From Actinoallomurus purpureus (GTDB lineage: Bacteria > Actinomycetota > Actinomycetes > Streptosporangiales > Streptosporangiaceae), in assembly GCF_024055795.1 (NCBI RefSeq), contig NZ_JAMXMY010000009.1, forward strand, positions 248,001-312,000: a DNA stretch of 64,000 bases. Direction: 5' to 3'. Positions within the stretch are counted from its first letter, which is position 1, and each line of letters begins with the position of its first letter. The position numbers were made by a program, and so were the translations under genes. The notes beneath the pieces are model-generated. The model worked only from the letters and a program-made list of their open reading frames with translations. It had not been told where the DNA came from and did no database searches. Of the stretch, positions 50,876 to 59,922 are shown piece by piece.

Positions 50876-51655
50876 TCAGCCAGGCTTCCGGGCGATACCG
50901 CCGATATGCCATATGCGTTCTGCCGCGGCGGGCGTCATCGATATCTCTGGGTTCCAGGACGGTATCCATACCATCCCCGGAGAGGCGATGTCGAAGTCGC
51001 CGAAGAAACGCATTATGCGTTCCCTGTCGCGTGCCGTGGCCGACGGGATGGCGCTCCGATAGACCTTCATGACGCCGTCCACCTCATCCGGATGAATTTC
51101 CGGGCAGGCGTGTGAAATGGCGAGGTAGCTGCCCGGCGCCAATGCGGCACGGATCGTGTCCATGATCTCGTCCGGCCGATCATCGTCGGAGATGAAGTGG
51201 AGTACGGGGGTCAGCAGCATCGCGACCGGCTTGCTCAGGTCTATGAGCTTGATGAGTTCCGGATGGCTCAGTATTCCTTCGGGGTTCCGTAGGTCGGCGT
51301 TGATGACCTTGATTTGATCGTTATCGGTCAGCAGCGCCTGTCCATGTGCGACGACGATCGGGTCATTATCCACATAGGCCACCCGGGCCTTTGGGGTGAC
51401 ATATTGTGCGACCTGATGGACGTTCTCGGCCGCCGGCAACCCCACTCCGACCTCGACGAACTGTTCGATGCCGCAGTCACTCGCGAGGTGTTGAACGACG
51501 CGTCGTGAGAAGCGGCGATTCTCGATGGTGATCTGCCGTATCGCCGGGTCGGCTTCGATGGCTTCTCGTGCCCGTTCCCGGTCGACCTTGAAGTTGTCCT
51601 TGCCGTCCAGCAGGCAGTCGATCACGCGGGCTATCGATGCCGTCGCGGACGTCAC
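50876..51655 (-). CDS. DUF574 SAM-dependent methyltransferase (Methyltransf_19)
   Basis: 259 aa from GTG 51655; further upstream the frame stays open, but third-position GC drops, so the longer starts are rejected. The family blocks are IARVIDCLLDGKDNFKVDRE, VEVGVGLPAAENVH (SAM loop), VAYVDNDPIVVAHGQALL and LLTPVLHFIS. It is a paralogue of 32671-33504. It is likely first in the transcript that also holds the FAD enzyme and P450, and could methylate their product. A divergent ATPase-LuxR regulator starts 288 bp away. Confidence 0.82.
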   Translation of the reverse strand: MTSATASIARVIDCLLDGKDNFKVDRERAREAIEADPAIRQITIENRRFSRRVVQHLASDCGIEQFVEVGVGLPAAENVHQVAQYVTPKARVAYVDNDPIVVAHGQALLTDNDQIKVINADLRNPEGILSHPELIKLIDLSKPVAMLLTPVLHFISDDDRPDEIMDTIRAALAPGSYLAISHACPEIHPDEVDGVMKVYRSAIPSATARDRERIMRFFGDFDIASPGMVWIPSWNPEISMTPAAAERIWHIGGIARKPG

Positions 51656-51943
51656 CCGGGGATGGCTTCTCTGAGTCGGTCGGCCGTCGTGCCAGAGTGT
51701 CGGCGGGGCTGGATGCACTTGGACAGGATGTGATCGCGGAGGTCCCCCTGGCATCCGTACTTGTACCGAGTTCGATACGGAACCGCCGGCGGTACGGAGG
51801 GCGGACGGTATCACCGGCGGAGACCCGCCCGTCTTCGGCCCGGAACGACCGGATAGGCCGGTTTCCGTATCGGATCGGTGCTGAGATCACTACGATGAGC
51901 TCCTGATCTGACATGGACCCTGACCGGGTCGTGGTGAGACCGG

Positions 51944-54433
51944 ATGTGGGCGGTGTCGGTGGTGGAGTGGGCCGAGAGTAGATGGCGTGGCGGCTACGTT
52001 CCGGCCGAGCTGAACAGTTTCGTCGGGCGGAGAGAGCTGCTCGCCACCGCGAAGGCGAAGCTCGCCGACCCCCAGGTGCGGCTCCTCTCCCTGACCGGCG
52101 GTGGCGGAACGGGCAAGACCCGGCTCGCGATGCGGCTTGCGAATGAGGCACGCCGGGCCTATCCCGACGGAGTCTGGTGGGTGGATCTCGCCTCGCTCGT
52201 CGATCCGCCCTCGGTCGGCAGGGTGATCGTGGGCGCGCTGCCCATCGACGATGTGTCGACGCGTGAGTTCGGCGATGTCCTGATCACGGCGCTGGCCGAG
52301 CGGGCGCTCCTGCTGGTGCTGGACAATTGCGAGCACCTCATCGAGGCGCTCGTGCCCCTCGTGGTCCGCCTCCTGCGAGCGTGCCCTGAACTACGAATCG
52401 TGGCGACCAGCCGGCTCCCGTTGCGATGCGAGGGCGAGCACCTGCTGGACGTCCCGCCGCTGAGCGTGCCCGCCGATCCCCAGGCCGTGACGACCGAGTA
52501 CGAGGCCGTGCGGCTCTTCGAAGCGAGAGCCGGCGCGGCGCGGGCGGATTTCGTGATCACGGCTGAGAACGCCGCTGACGTGGCACGCCTCGCCCGGATG
52601 CTGGACGGCATCCCGCTGGCCATCGAGCTCGCGGCCCCTCTCGTTCGTGTGATGTCGCTCCCCGACATCGTGTCGCTGTTGTCGACGTTCCGGCTCAGGG
52701 CCCTGGCGAAAGAGGTGGGCACTCCAGCCCATCACCGAACTCTCTGGGACAGCTTCGAGTGGAGCTACCAGCTGTGCTCCGAGGCCGAGCAGCTGCTGTG
52801 GACGCGACTGGCCGTGTTCGCCGGCAGCTTTACCGTTGACGCCGCGGTGGCCGTCGCCTCGGATGGAACGCTCGACGCCGCCCAGGTGCCGATGATTCTG
52901 CGCGAACTGGTCGGCAAGAACATCCTCGTGGCCGATACCGACTCGATTCCCACCCGATACGCCATGCTCTCGACGGTGCGTGAATACGGGCAGGCCCGTC
53001 TGTCCTCGCGGGAGGAACACGAGCCGGCGTCCCCGCCGGATCGGCCCGCACCCGAAACCGGCGACGAATCGGCGGCGTACCGCAGGCTCAGGACGCACTT
53101 CCTCCACCGTGCCGGCCATCTCAGCCGGCGTTGGTACGGGCCGGACGAGACCCGTTACCTGTGGGAGGCCGCCCAGGACCTTCCCAACTACCGGGCCGTC
53201 CTCGACCGATGTGCCGCCGCCACGACGCTGGAGGAGGCCGAGGACGGAGCCAGGATCGCCGTTGCGTTGACGACCCTGCGCCTGTGGTTCTTCGGCGGAT
53301 CACTGGGCGAAGGGCTGCGGGCCTTGCTGCGGGCCGATGAGGCTCTTGCGCGCAACAACGCCGAGGACCCGCTCCGGCTGACCGTACTCGCCAAGGCGGG
53401 CTGGATCGCGCTGTGCCTGGGTGACCAGGCCAACGCCGAGAATCTCCTGGATCGCTGTCGGTCTCTGACGTCGCGGGTGACCGGTGGAGGTGAGGCGGAT
53501 GCCGCGCTGGCCGGTTACGCGTTCTTCACCGGCGCGGCGGATCTGTTCCTGCGTGGTGACCCCGCCACACCCGAGCTGTTCGCCAAGGCGCGAGATGACC
53601 TGGCCGCCGCGGACGATCCCGGCACCGTACCGATGGCGGAGATGTTCCACGCCATCGCGGCCGCGTTCATCGCGCCCGAGACGGACGCCGTGGCCGTCAC
53701 CGACCGGCACTTGGCCGATACGAATGCCCATGGCGCCCCCTGGGCGATCACTTGGGCGCAGTGGGCCCGCGCTGTGACGGAGCTCCGCCACGGAGACCCG
53801 CAGACCGCCGTCGTGATGCTCAGATCCGCGCTGCGCGCGCAGTGGGACATGGGCGACCGATGGGGGTCGACCTGGTGCGTTGAGTCGTTGGCCTGGGCCG
53901 CCGGCGCCCGTGGCCATTTCGAGGAGGCCGCTCTGCTCCTCGGCGCGGCGCAGAACATGCAGCAGACGCTGGGCGTGACGATCAGCCGTCTGCGCCCTTG
54001 GGCACGGGCGCACGCCGCGTGCGCCGATCAGGCGCGTGCGGCTCTCGGCGAGGCATACGACGTCACCGAGGGCTACGGCATGGAGATGGATGTCGACGCC
54101 GTCGTCGACCTGGCGCTGGGCCAGCCCTCCGCTCCGCGGGCCGACGCGCCGTCACCGCCGCGAGCCGTCAAGTCGCCGCTCAGTGAGAAACAGCAGGCCG
54201 TGGCCGAACTGATCGCCGAGGGAAGGACCGACAAACAGATCGCCTCGGCTCTGTTCCTCAGCCCGCGTACGGTTCAGTCGCACGTGAGCGCCATCCTCCG
54301 CAGGCTCGGATTCAACAGCCGAACGGAGATCGCGAAATGGATCGTCGAACGGCAACGCGTCCCGAGCGACGGGGCGGTTCCCTCCCCATCGCGTCGTGGT
54401 CTTCCCGCACGGTCGGACCGCGGCCTTCCCTGA
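51944..54433 (+). CDS. Large ATPase-TPR-LuxR transcriptional regulator
   Basis: 829 aa. An N-terminal STAND-type ATPase has FVGRRELL, Walker A LTGGGGTGKTRLA, Walker B LLLVLDNCEHL and ATSRLPL. A helical repeat region (about 380-720) follows, then a C-terminal LuxR helix-turn-helix (LSEKQQAVAELIAEGRTDKQ, IASALFLSPRTVQSHVSAIL). There is no SARP domain. Such regulators sense a ligand or partner and activate neighbouring specialised-metabolite operons; here it is divergent from the methyltransferase-FAD-P450 genes. The start (ATG 51944, or GTG 51953/51959) is uncertain because ribosome sites are weak. Confidence 0.9.
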   Translation: MWAVSVVEWAESRWRGGYVPAELNSFVGRRELLATAKAKLADPQVRLLSLTGGGGTGKTRLAMRLANEARRAYPDGVWWVDLASLVDPPSVGRVIVGALPIDDVSTREFGDVLITALAERALLLVLDNCEHLIEALVPLVVRLLRACPELRIVATSRLPLRCEGEHLLDVPPLSVPADPQAVTTEYEAVRLFEARAGAARADFVITAENAADVARLARMLDGIPLAIELAAPLVRVMSLPDIVSLLSTFRLRALAKEVGTPAHHRTLWDSFEWSYQLCSEAEQLLWTRLAVFAGSFTVDAAVAVASDGTLDAAQVPMILRELVGKNILVADTDSIPTRYAMLSTVREYGQARLSSREEHEPASPPDRPAPETGDESAAYRRLRTHFLHRAGHLSRRWYGPDETRYLWEAAQDLPNYRAVLDRCAAATTLEEAEDGARIAVALTTLRLWFFGGSLGEGLRALLRADEALARNNAEDPLRLTVLAKAGWIALCLGDQANAENLLDRCRSLTSRVTGGGEADAALAGYAFFTGAADLFLRGDPATPELFAKARDDLAAADDPGTVPMAEMFHAIAAAFIAPETDAVAVTDRHLADTNAHGAPWAITWAQWARAVTELRHGDPQTAVVMLRSALRAQWDMGDRWGSTWCVESLAWAAGARGHFEEAALLLGAAQNMQQTLGVTISRLRPWARAHAACADQARAALGEAYDVTEGYGMEMDVDAVVDLALGQPSAPRADAPSPPRAVKSPLSEKQQAVAELIAEGRTDKQIASALFLSPRTVQSHVSAILRRLGFNSRTEIAKWIVERQRVPSDGAVPSPSRRGLPARSDRGLP

Positions 54434-54518
54434 GGCACGCGGCCCGCCGGCTCCCCGCGGGATCAGCCCGCCGACGTGGCCTGCGATGGACGGCTTGAAC
54501 ACGACGAAAGGTGCACCC

Positions 54519-55979
54519 ATGGGATTCCTCGACGAGAAGACCTGGGCGGGTTCGGTGTCCGGCGACGGCTGGTACGAGCCGTCCGGGGGAGACGCGCCCG
54601 TCGTGGAGCCCGCCACCGGCGCCGAGCTCGGGCGCACCGGCATCGCCGCGCGTGAGGACATCGCCCGGGCCGCGGCCCAGGCGGCCAAGGCCCAGCGCGG
54701 CTGGGCCGCCACCTCGTTCGAGGAGCGTGCGGCGGTGCTCCGCCGCGCCGGCCTGCTGTTCGAGCGGCACGCCACCGAGATCGAGGAATGGATCGTCCGC
54801 GAGACCGGCGCCATCCCGCCCAAGGCGGCACTGGAGACCCACATCGCCGCCCAGGAGTGCTACGAGGCGTCCGCCCTCGCCTCCCAGCCCCTCGGCGACA
54901 TCCTGCCGACCACCAAGAAGCGACTCAGCCTCGCCCGCCGGGTGCCCGCCGGCGTCGTCGGAGTGATCGCCCCCTTCAACTTCCCGCTCATCCTCGGCAT
55001 CCGTTCTGTGGCCCCGGCCCTCGCCCTCGGCAACTCCGTCGTCTTCAAGCCCGACCCCCGTACGGCGGTGTCCGGAGGCGTCGTCGTCGCCCGCGTCCTG
55101 GAGGAGGCGGGGCTGCCCGCCGGAGTCCTGCACATGCTGCCCGGAGGCGCCGAGGCCGGAGAAGCGCTCGTCGCCGACCCGCACGTCCGGATCATCTCCT
55201 TCACCGGCTCGACCGCCGCCGGCCGCGCGGTCGGGGAGACCGCGGGCCGCCACCTCAAGCGCGCCCACCTGGAACTCGGCGGCAACTCCGCCCTCATCGT
55301 CCTCGACGACGCCGACCTGGACCTCGCGGTGTCCGCCGCGGCGTTCGGCTCCTTCATGCACCAGGGCCAGATCTGCATGACGACCGGGCGGCACCTGGTG
55401 CACGAGCGGATCGCCGAGGAGTTCGTCGAGCGACTGGCCGCCAAGGCCGACGCCCTGCCCGTCGGGAACCCCGCGACCGAGCAGGTCGCGCTCGGCCCCA
55501 TCATCGACGAGGGTCAGCGCGACCGGGTGCACGCCCTGGTCACGGCGAGCGTCGAGGCGGGGGCGCGCCTGGCCTCCGGCGGCACGTACGAGGGGCTGTT
55601 CTACCGCCCGACGGTCCTCGCCGACGTCACCCCGCAGACCCCGGCGTACGCGAACGAGGTCTTCGGCCCGGTCGCCCCCGTCAGCGCGTTCGGCTCGGCC
55701 GACGAGGCGGCCGAACTGGCCTCCGGCACCGAGTACGGACTGTCGCTCGGCATTCTCACCCGCGACGTCATGAAGGCTCTCGACCTGGCCGACCGCATCC
55801 CCAGCGGCATCGTGCACATCAACGACCAGACCGTCGACGACGAGGCGGTCGCCCCGTTCGGCGGCGTCGGCGCGTCGGGTACCGGCGCCCGCTTCGGCGG
55901 CGCGGCGGCCAACATCGAGGCCTTCACCGAGACCCAGTGGGTGACGATGCGGGGCGACATCGCCCGCTACCCCTTCTGA
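54519..55979 (+). CDS. Aldehyde dehydrogenase, benzaldehyde/vanillin dehydrogenase type
   Basis: 486 aa from ATG 54519, with AAAGG eight bases upstream. It oxidises an aromatic aldehyde to the acid with NAD(P)+. The cofactor site has VIAPFNFPLILG and FTGSTAAGRAVGE, the general base Glu is in HLELGGNSALIV, and the nucleophilic Cys is in HQGQICMTTGR. The late EVFGPVAPVSAFG and HINDQTVDDE are typical of benzaldehyde dehydrogenases. The last codons (GDIARYPF, stop) are duplicated 364 bp downstream as part of a direct repeat. No other aromatic catabolism genes are adjacent. Confidence 0.92.
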   Translation: MGFLDEKTWAGSVSGDGWYEPSGGDAPVVEPATGAELGRTGIAAREDIARAAAQAAKAQRGWAATSFEERAAVLRRAGLLFERHATEIEEWIVRETGAIPPKAALETHIAAQECYEASALASQPLGDILPTTKKRLSLARRVPAGVVGVIAPFNFPLILGIRSVAPALALGNSVVFKPDPRTAVSGGVVVARVLEEAGLPAGVLHMLPGGAEAGEALVADPHVRIISFTGSTAAGRAVGETAGRHLKRAHLELGGNSALIVLDDADLDLAVSAAAFGSFMHQGQICMTTGRHLVHERIAEEFVERLAAKADALPVGNPATEQVALGPIIDEGQRDRVHALVTASVEAGARLASGGTYEGLFYRPTVLADVTPQTPAYANEVFGPVAPVSAFGSADEAAELASGTEYGLSLGILTRDVMKALDLADRIPSGIVHINDQTVDDEAVAPFGGVGASGTGARFGGAAANIEAFTETQWVTMRGDIARYPF

Positions 55980-56344
55980 GATCTCGGCTTGTCAAAGGTC
56001 CGGCCTCCGCGCAGTGCGCGAAGGCCGGTGGTTGGGGCGAAACGCCGACAGCTAGGCGCCGGGCCTAGTTCGGCCAGCCATGCGCGGCGTGCACGGCCCT
56101 GTCCGGGTCGCCGGTTATCTTCCGAGTGGTGACGAAGATCTGCCACGCGGTCTCGTCGACGGGGTCGGGCTGGCGCTCGGCGTCCTCGTTCCCGCCGTTG
56201 CCGTCCTTGTTCCCGCCGTTGCCGTTCTTGTCCCTGGCGATGGTGATTTCCCCTCAGTGGGATCTGTGTTGTTGATATACGACTTGGAAGGTCCGCCGCC
56301 ATCCACGATCGGCAAGTGTGACATCGCTCGCTACCCCTTCTGAG
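55956..56344 (+). repeat. 25-bp direct repeat flanking a 339-bp segment
   Basis: 55956-55980 (the end of the aldehyde dehydrogenase gene, including its stop) recurs at 56320-56344 with one difference (C to T). The segment between carries a small leftward gene. The pattern resembles an att-like duplication left by a small insertion at a gene's 3' end that restores the coding sequence. Confidence 0.8.
56065..56241 (-). CDS. 58-aa protein with ATC in the start position
   Basis: The frame reads ARDKNGNGGNKDGNGGNEDA and then VDETAWQIFVTTRKITGDPD to GWPN and TAG. GAGGGG lies eight bases before an ATC at 56239-56241, exactly where ATG would be expected, and an in-frame TGA lies just upstream, so initiation is either at ATC (rare) or lost by mutation. 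The N-terminal half is an NGNGGNK-type repeat encoded by a 21-bp duplication. I recognise no family. It lies between the two 25-bp direct repeats. Confidence 0.5.
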   Translation of the reverse strand: MARDKNGNGGNKDGNGGNEDAERQPDPVDETAWQIFVTTRKITGDPDRAVHAAHGWPN

Positions 56345-56423
56345 GCCTCTGAAAATTCTCTGATTCCCCGCTGGTGAGATGGCGCGCGTCCACGCGGGAA
56401 TCGCCAGGAGATCAAGAGGGACC

Positions 56424-57104
56424 ATGACTCGTCACTGGAAGCGCCTGCTGCTCATCGGGGCGGCCGCCGCCGTCGTCCTCGTGGTCGGCGGCCCGTTCGT
56501 CTACATCCACTTCATCGAGGACAAGGCGCCCGCGCCGCTGACCGTCTCGTCCTCGCCGCAGGCCGCGACGGGCGCGGCGGCGTCCGCCGACGGCACCTGG
56601 AAGACCGGCCAGGGCTCGCAGGCGGGTTACCGGGTGAAGGAGGTGCTGTTCGGCCAGAACACCGAGGCGGTCGGGCGTACGAGCGGCGTCACCGGCGACC
56701 TGACCATCGCCGGGACGAAGGCGACCAAGGGCTCGTTCTCCGTCGACCTGACCACGGTGAAGAGCGACAAGGACCGGCGCGACCAGCAGTTCCAGGGCCG
56801 CATCATGGAGACGGCGAAGTACCCGAAGGCCACCTTCACGCTCACCCAGCCGATCGACCTCGGCGGCGTCCCGGCGGTCGGCGCGAAGGTCACGGCCAAG
56901 GCCACCGGGGACCTGACGCTGAAGGCGGAGACCAGGAAGGTCACCTTCGACGTCGCCGCGTCCCGTACCGCGCCCGGCGTGTTCGACGTGAGCGGGTCCA
57001 TCCCGGTGAAATTCGCCGACTGGAAGATTGCCAACCCGAGCTTCGGACCCATCCAGACCCAGGACAACGGCCAGGTGGAGTTCCTGCTCAAGTTCACGAA
57101 GTGA
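56424..57104 (+). CDS. YceI-family lipid-binding-like membrane-anchored protein
   Basis: 226 aa from ATG 56424, with GAGGG five bases upstream. An N-terminal membrane anchor (LLLIGAAAAVVLVVGGPFVYI) is followed by a YceI lipocalin-like beta-barrel: VTGDLTIAGTKATKGSFSVD, DRRDQQFQGRIMETAKYPKA, GDLTLKAETRKVTFDV and FADWKIANPSFGP. Bacterial YceI proteins bind polyisoprenoids or amphiphiles in the envelope. It appears monocistronic. Confidence 0.92.
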   Translation: MTRHWKRLLLIGAAAAVVLVVGGPFVYIHFIEDKAPAPLTVSSSPQAATGAAASADGTWKTGQGSQAGYRVKEVLFGQNTEAVGRTSGVTGDLTIAGTKATKGSFSVDLTTVKSDKDRRDQQFQGRIMETAKYPKATFTLTQPIDLGGVPAVGAKVTAKATGDLTLKAETRKVTFDVAASRTAPGVFDVSGSIPVKFADWKIANPSFGPIQTQDNGQVEFLLKFTK

Positions 57105-57126
57105 CCGGTCGCGCGCCGGTTCGGCG

Positions 57127-57410
57127 TCAGGCGGTCTCCGGGCGGGTGCCTGCGCCCGTCCGGAAGACCGGCCGGCCGATCTCGGTCCGCCATCGCGACG
57201 TGTCCGCGGTCTCGCGCCGGCCGACGAGGTAGTACTCGCGGATGGGGCCGTCGACGGCCAGGGCATGGCGGGCCACGTAGGTGGCCGGCGTCCCGTAGGC
57301 GCGGTCGACGTCGGCGGGTGGTCCCGGATGGGTGATGACCGCCAGTTCGGCGGCGGGTATCACCAGGGAGGTGACCCGGCCCACCGGCCGGATCCGGCCG
57401 ATGGGCCGGG
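57127..57410 (-). pseudogene. C-terminal fragment of a MerR/GyrI-like regulator
   Basis: The frame ending at 57127 encodes VTSLVIPAAELAVITHPGPP, DVDRAYGTPATYVARHALAV and PIREYYLVGRRETADTS, the effector-binding (GyrI-like) domain of MerR-type regulators. The helix-turn-helix half and a start codon are missing: upstream the frame runs into unrelated sequence antisense to nothing recognisable before the PIG-L gene. Confidence 0.6.
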
Positions 57411-57455
57411 AACGAAGATCGTCGCTCGCCCGCGGTGGCGCAGTAGGACGGCGCG

Positions 57456-58229
57456 TCAGTCGTCGGCGAACAGGTCGGCGGGGTGCGGCGCGGCGAGGTC
57501 CCGGCGGATGTACCACTCGGTGCCGAGCAGCCGCTCGCGCACCTCGCCGGGCACGCCCGCGAACATCGCGGGCCCCGCGCCGCGCTCGGCCTCCGACTCG
57601 TGCGCCTGGAACGCCCGCCACTTGCGTTCCACCCAGGGCCGTACGTCCACCGTCGTGGTGACCTGCTCGTCGGGCGTCCCCGGCAGAACCTGCCCGGGAT
57701 CGGGCGGGCCGCCGAACAGCTCCTGCCACTCGGCGAGGACGACCGAGCGGGGAACGGTCACGAGGTACAGAGCCCGCACCCGCCACGGTTCGCCGGCATC
57801 CGGGTACAGCTGCGCGTAGGCCGCCGCCTCGACCGCGGCCAGGGTCACGCGGTGCGCCTGGACGTGGTCTGGGTGCCCGTAACCGCCGTAGGCGTCGTAG
57901 GTGACGACGACGCCCGGCCGGAAGTCCCGGATGTGCGCGACCAGCCGTCCCACCGCCTCATCCAGCGGCGCGGCGACGAACGCGCCGTTCCCCTCCGCCC
58001 CCGAATCGGGATTCCCCGCGTCGGAGTACCCGAGCAGGCGTGGCTCCCCGGCGCCGAGGATCGACAGCGAACGACTCAGCTCCTCGACCCGGCGCGTCTC
58101 CTCACTCCACGTGCAGGTCACCACCCCGGTACGAACGCCGGCGTCCGCATGGCGGGCCAGGATTCCGCCCGTCCACAGCGCCTCGTCATCCGGATGCGCG
58201 TGCACGCACAACAGTCCGGCGTCCGACAT
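57456..58229 (-). CDS. PIG-L/LmbE-family N-acetyl-sugar deacetylase (MshB-like)
   Basis: 257 aa from ATG 58229, with GGGAGGGG about five bases upstream; the frame is open upstream but without coding character. Zinc-binding motifs HAHPDDEALWTGG (residues about 9-21) and HPDHVQAH are intact, with TYDAYGGYGHPDH between. It is closest in layout to MshB and mycothiol-conjugate amidase, which act on GlcNAc-Ins, but the family also includes specialised-metabolite deacetylases, so the substrate is open. Confidence 0.88.
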   Translation of the reverse strand: MSDAGLLCVHAHPDDEALWTGGILARHADAGVRTGVVTCTWSEETRRVEELSRSLSILGAGEPRLLGYSDAGNPDSGAEGNGAFVAAPLDEAVGRLVAHIRDFRPGVVVTYDAYGGYGHPDHVQAHRVTLAAVEAAAYAQLYPDAGEPWRVRALYLVTVPRSVVLAEWQELFGGPPDPGQVLPGTPDEQVTTTVDVRPWVERKWRAFQAHESEAERGAGPAMFAGVPGEVRERLLGTEWYIRRDLAAPHPADLFADD

Positions 58230-58779
58230 GGTGCCCCTCCCGACCGTCCGATCGATCATGATCGTAGGGCTGATGCGTACGGAACGTCGGAGGATGGCGT
58301 CCATCGATCTACGGAGTGAAATCCACTGGATCGCGGTTCTAGGCAGTCGGAGACTGCGGCATGAAACCGACCCAGACAGCGCTTATCGTGCCGGTGCCGG
58401 TGCCGGTGCCGGTGCCGGTGCCGGTGCCGGAAGCCGAGGAGGCGGTGGGCCCGTTCCGGGCGTCCCTCGATACCGCCCGGCAGGCGGCCGCCCTGGTACG
58501 AACGCCCGCGCCCGCGCCCGCGCCCGCGTCGCGTGAGCGGCTTAGATCAGTGATCGTCGAGGGCTTTCGCAGCTGGAGCAGCAAAAACCCTCGACGATCA
58601 CGAAGGGCGGGAGGTGCGCCGGAGGTCGCGGGGTGCCTTCGACTTCCGGCGTGCGCGCGTCGACCTGCGGACGGCACGGGTAGACTGTCGGCGCTATCCG
58701 GGACGGTCACCGGCTCGGCACGATCGTCGCCATGAGGGATCGAGACCGCAGGGAAGCGCCGCTCGTCGGAGGAGCGGAA
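58230..58779 (+). other. 550-bp gene-free region with hexanucleotide repeats and a 13-bp inverted repeat
   Basis: GTGCCG is repeated seven times at 58388-58429 and CGCCCG four times at 58503-58528. A perfect 13-bp inverted repeat, TGATCGTCGAGGG (58551-58563) and CCCTCGACGATCA (58588-58600), encloses 24 nt ending in AAAAA; the loop can add further pairs (CTTT with AAA). Both strands have open frames across the repeats, but composition argues against coding. Promoter for the downstream membrane protein is expected near 58690-58760. Confidence 0.6.
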
Positions 58780-59790
58780 ATGAGCGGGCGATCGGCCACC
58801 GCCCCTTCCTCCGTACGGCGGCGCGTCGCTCCTGCCATCGCGCTCTTCTTCCTCGCCCCGGCGATCGGGGAACTGCTCCTGGGCAATCTCCGGTTCGGGG
58901 AGGCGGTCGTCGCGCTGCCCCTCCTCGGCCTCATGTACGGAAGCGGTGCCCTGCTCATCCGCGAGACCGCCCGGCGGGCCGGGCGGGGGCCGACGACCAT
59001 GCTCATCCTCGGCCTCGCGTACGGGCTCGTCGAGGAGGGCCTGGCGGACCAGATGCTGTTCCACCGGTATTACGCCGGAAACGACGAGATGGGCGACACG
59101 TACGTCGCCGCCCTCGGGATGGGCGGCTGGCTGACGATCGGCGTCCTCACCATGCACGCCGTGTGGAGCACCAACGTCGGCATCGCGCTGATCGAGGCGC
59201 TGGTGCCCGAACGCGCCGATGCGCCCTGGCTGGGCCGGAAGGGACTCGGCGCCACCGCCGCCCTCTTCGCCGTCGGGGTGGTGGCGGTCACCTGGGGCAG
59301 CTATCACGACGAGCGGTTCTTCGCCGCGCCCGCGCAGCTGCTCGGGACCGTGGCCGTCATCGCCGTCCTCGTCGTGGTGGCCTTCCGCCGGCGACCCGCA
59401 GGCGCGCTTCCCGGCACCGCTCCTCGACCGGCGGTCGTCGGGGTCGTCGCCTTCGTCGCTTCCGGCGCGTTCCTGTTCACCGCCGAGCTACCGGGCTGGT
59501 GGAACGTTGCCGCGGCGGTCTCGCTGCTCGTCGTCACGATCACCGTGATCGGCGGCCGGTGGTCCCGGCAGCGGGGCTGGGGACGGGCGCATCGCCTCGC
59601 CCTTTCCGCGGGCGCGCTCCTGACCTACGCGTGGACCGGCATCGGAATGCGGCCCGAGTCCGGTCCCAAGAGGACCGGCGACTACGTCATGAACGTCGTG
59701 CTGGCCTTGGGCGCCATCCTCTTGGTCGTGTACGCGGCCCGCCGGTCGCGCGCCGCACGTACGACCGCTCCCGTAGTCGAAGAGCACTGA
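58780..59790 (+). CDS. Polytopic membrane protein of unknown function
   Basis: 336 aa from ATG 58780, with GGAGG seven bases upstream. About eight to nine hydrophobic segments span the protein (IALFFLAPAIGELLL, VALPLLGLMYGSGALLI, TTMLILGLAYGLVEEGLA and others). The second intramembrane block has GLVEEGLADQMLFHRYY, a double-Glu motif recalling CPBP intramembrane proteases, but without the following Arg or the later His motifs in clear form. It could be a distant relative or a structural coincidence. No partner gene. Confidence 0.75.
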   Translation: MSGRSATAPSSVRRRVAPAIALFFLAPAIGELLLGNLRFGEAVVALPLLGLMYGSGALLIRETARRAGRGPTTMLILGLAYGLVEEGLADQMLFHRYYAGNDEMGDTYVAALGMGGWLTIGVLTMHAVWSTNVGIALIEALVPERADAPWLGRKGLGATAALFAVGVVAVTWGSYHDERFFAAPAQLLGTVAVIAVLVVVAFRRRPAGALPGTAPRPAVVGVVAFVASGAFLFTAELPGWWNVAAAVSLLVVTITVIGGRWSRQRGWGRAHRLALSAGALLTYAWTGIGMRPESGPKRTGDYVMNVVLALGAILLVVYAARRSRAARTTAPVVEEH

Positions 59791-59922
59791 TCCATCTTCG
59801 AAACGCCAGCGGCTCCGGCATAGGTCTGGCTATCATCGCCGTATCCCCAACGTGACCGAGTCGTCACTGTGGGTGGGCGTCTGGTTGTGTCACACTGAAG
59901 CATGCGTGGAGGTGAAGAAGGC

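Noticed and set aside
50876-51814. 312-aa version of the DUF574 methyltransferase
   Set aside because: The first 53 codons have low third-position GC and no ribosome site, so the GTG at 51655 is preferred.
58388-58528. Coding region with Val-Pro and Ala-Pro repeats (58361-58735, rightward)
   Set aside because: The peptide repeat just mirrors hexanucleotide slippage; no ribosome site and the rest is low-complexity.
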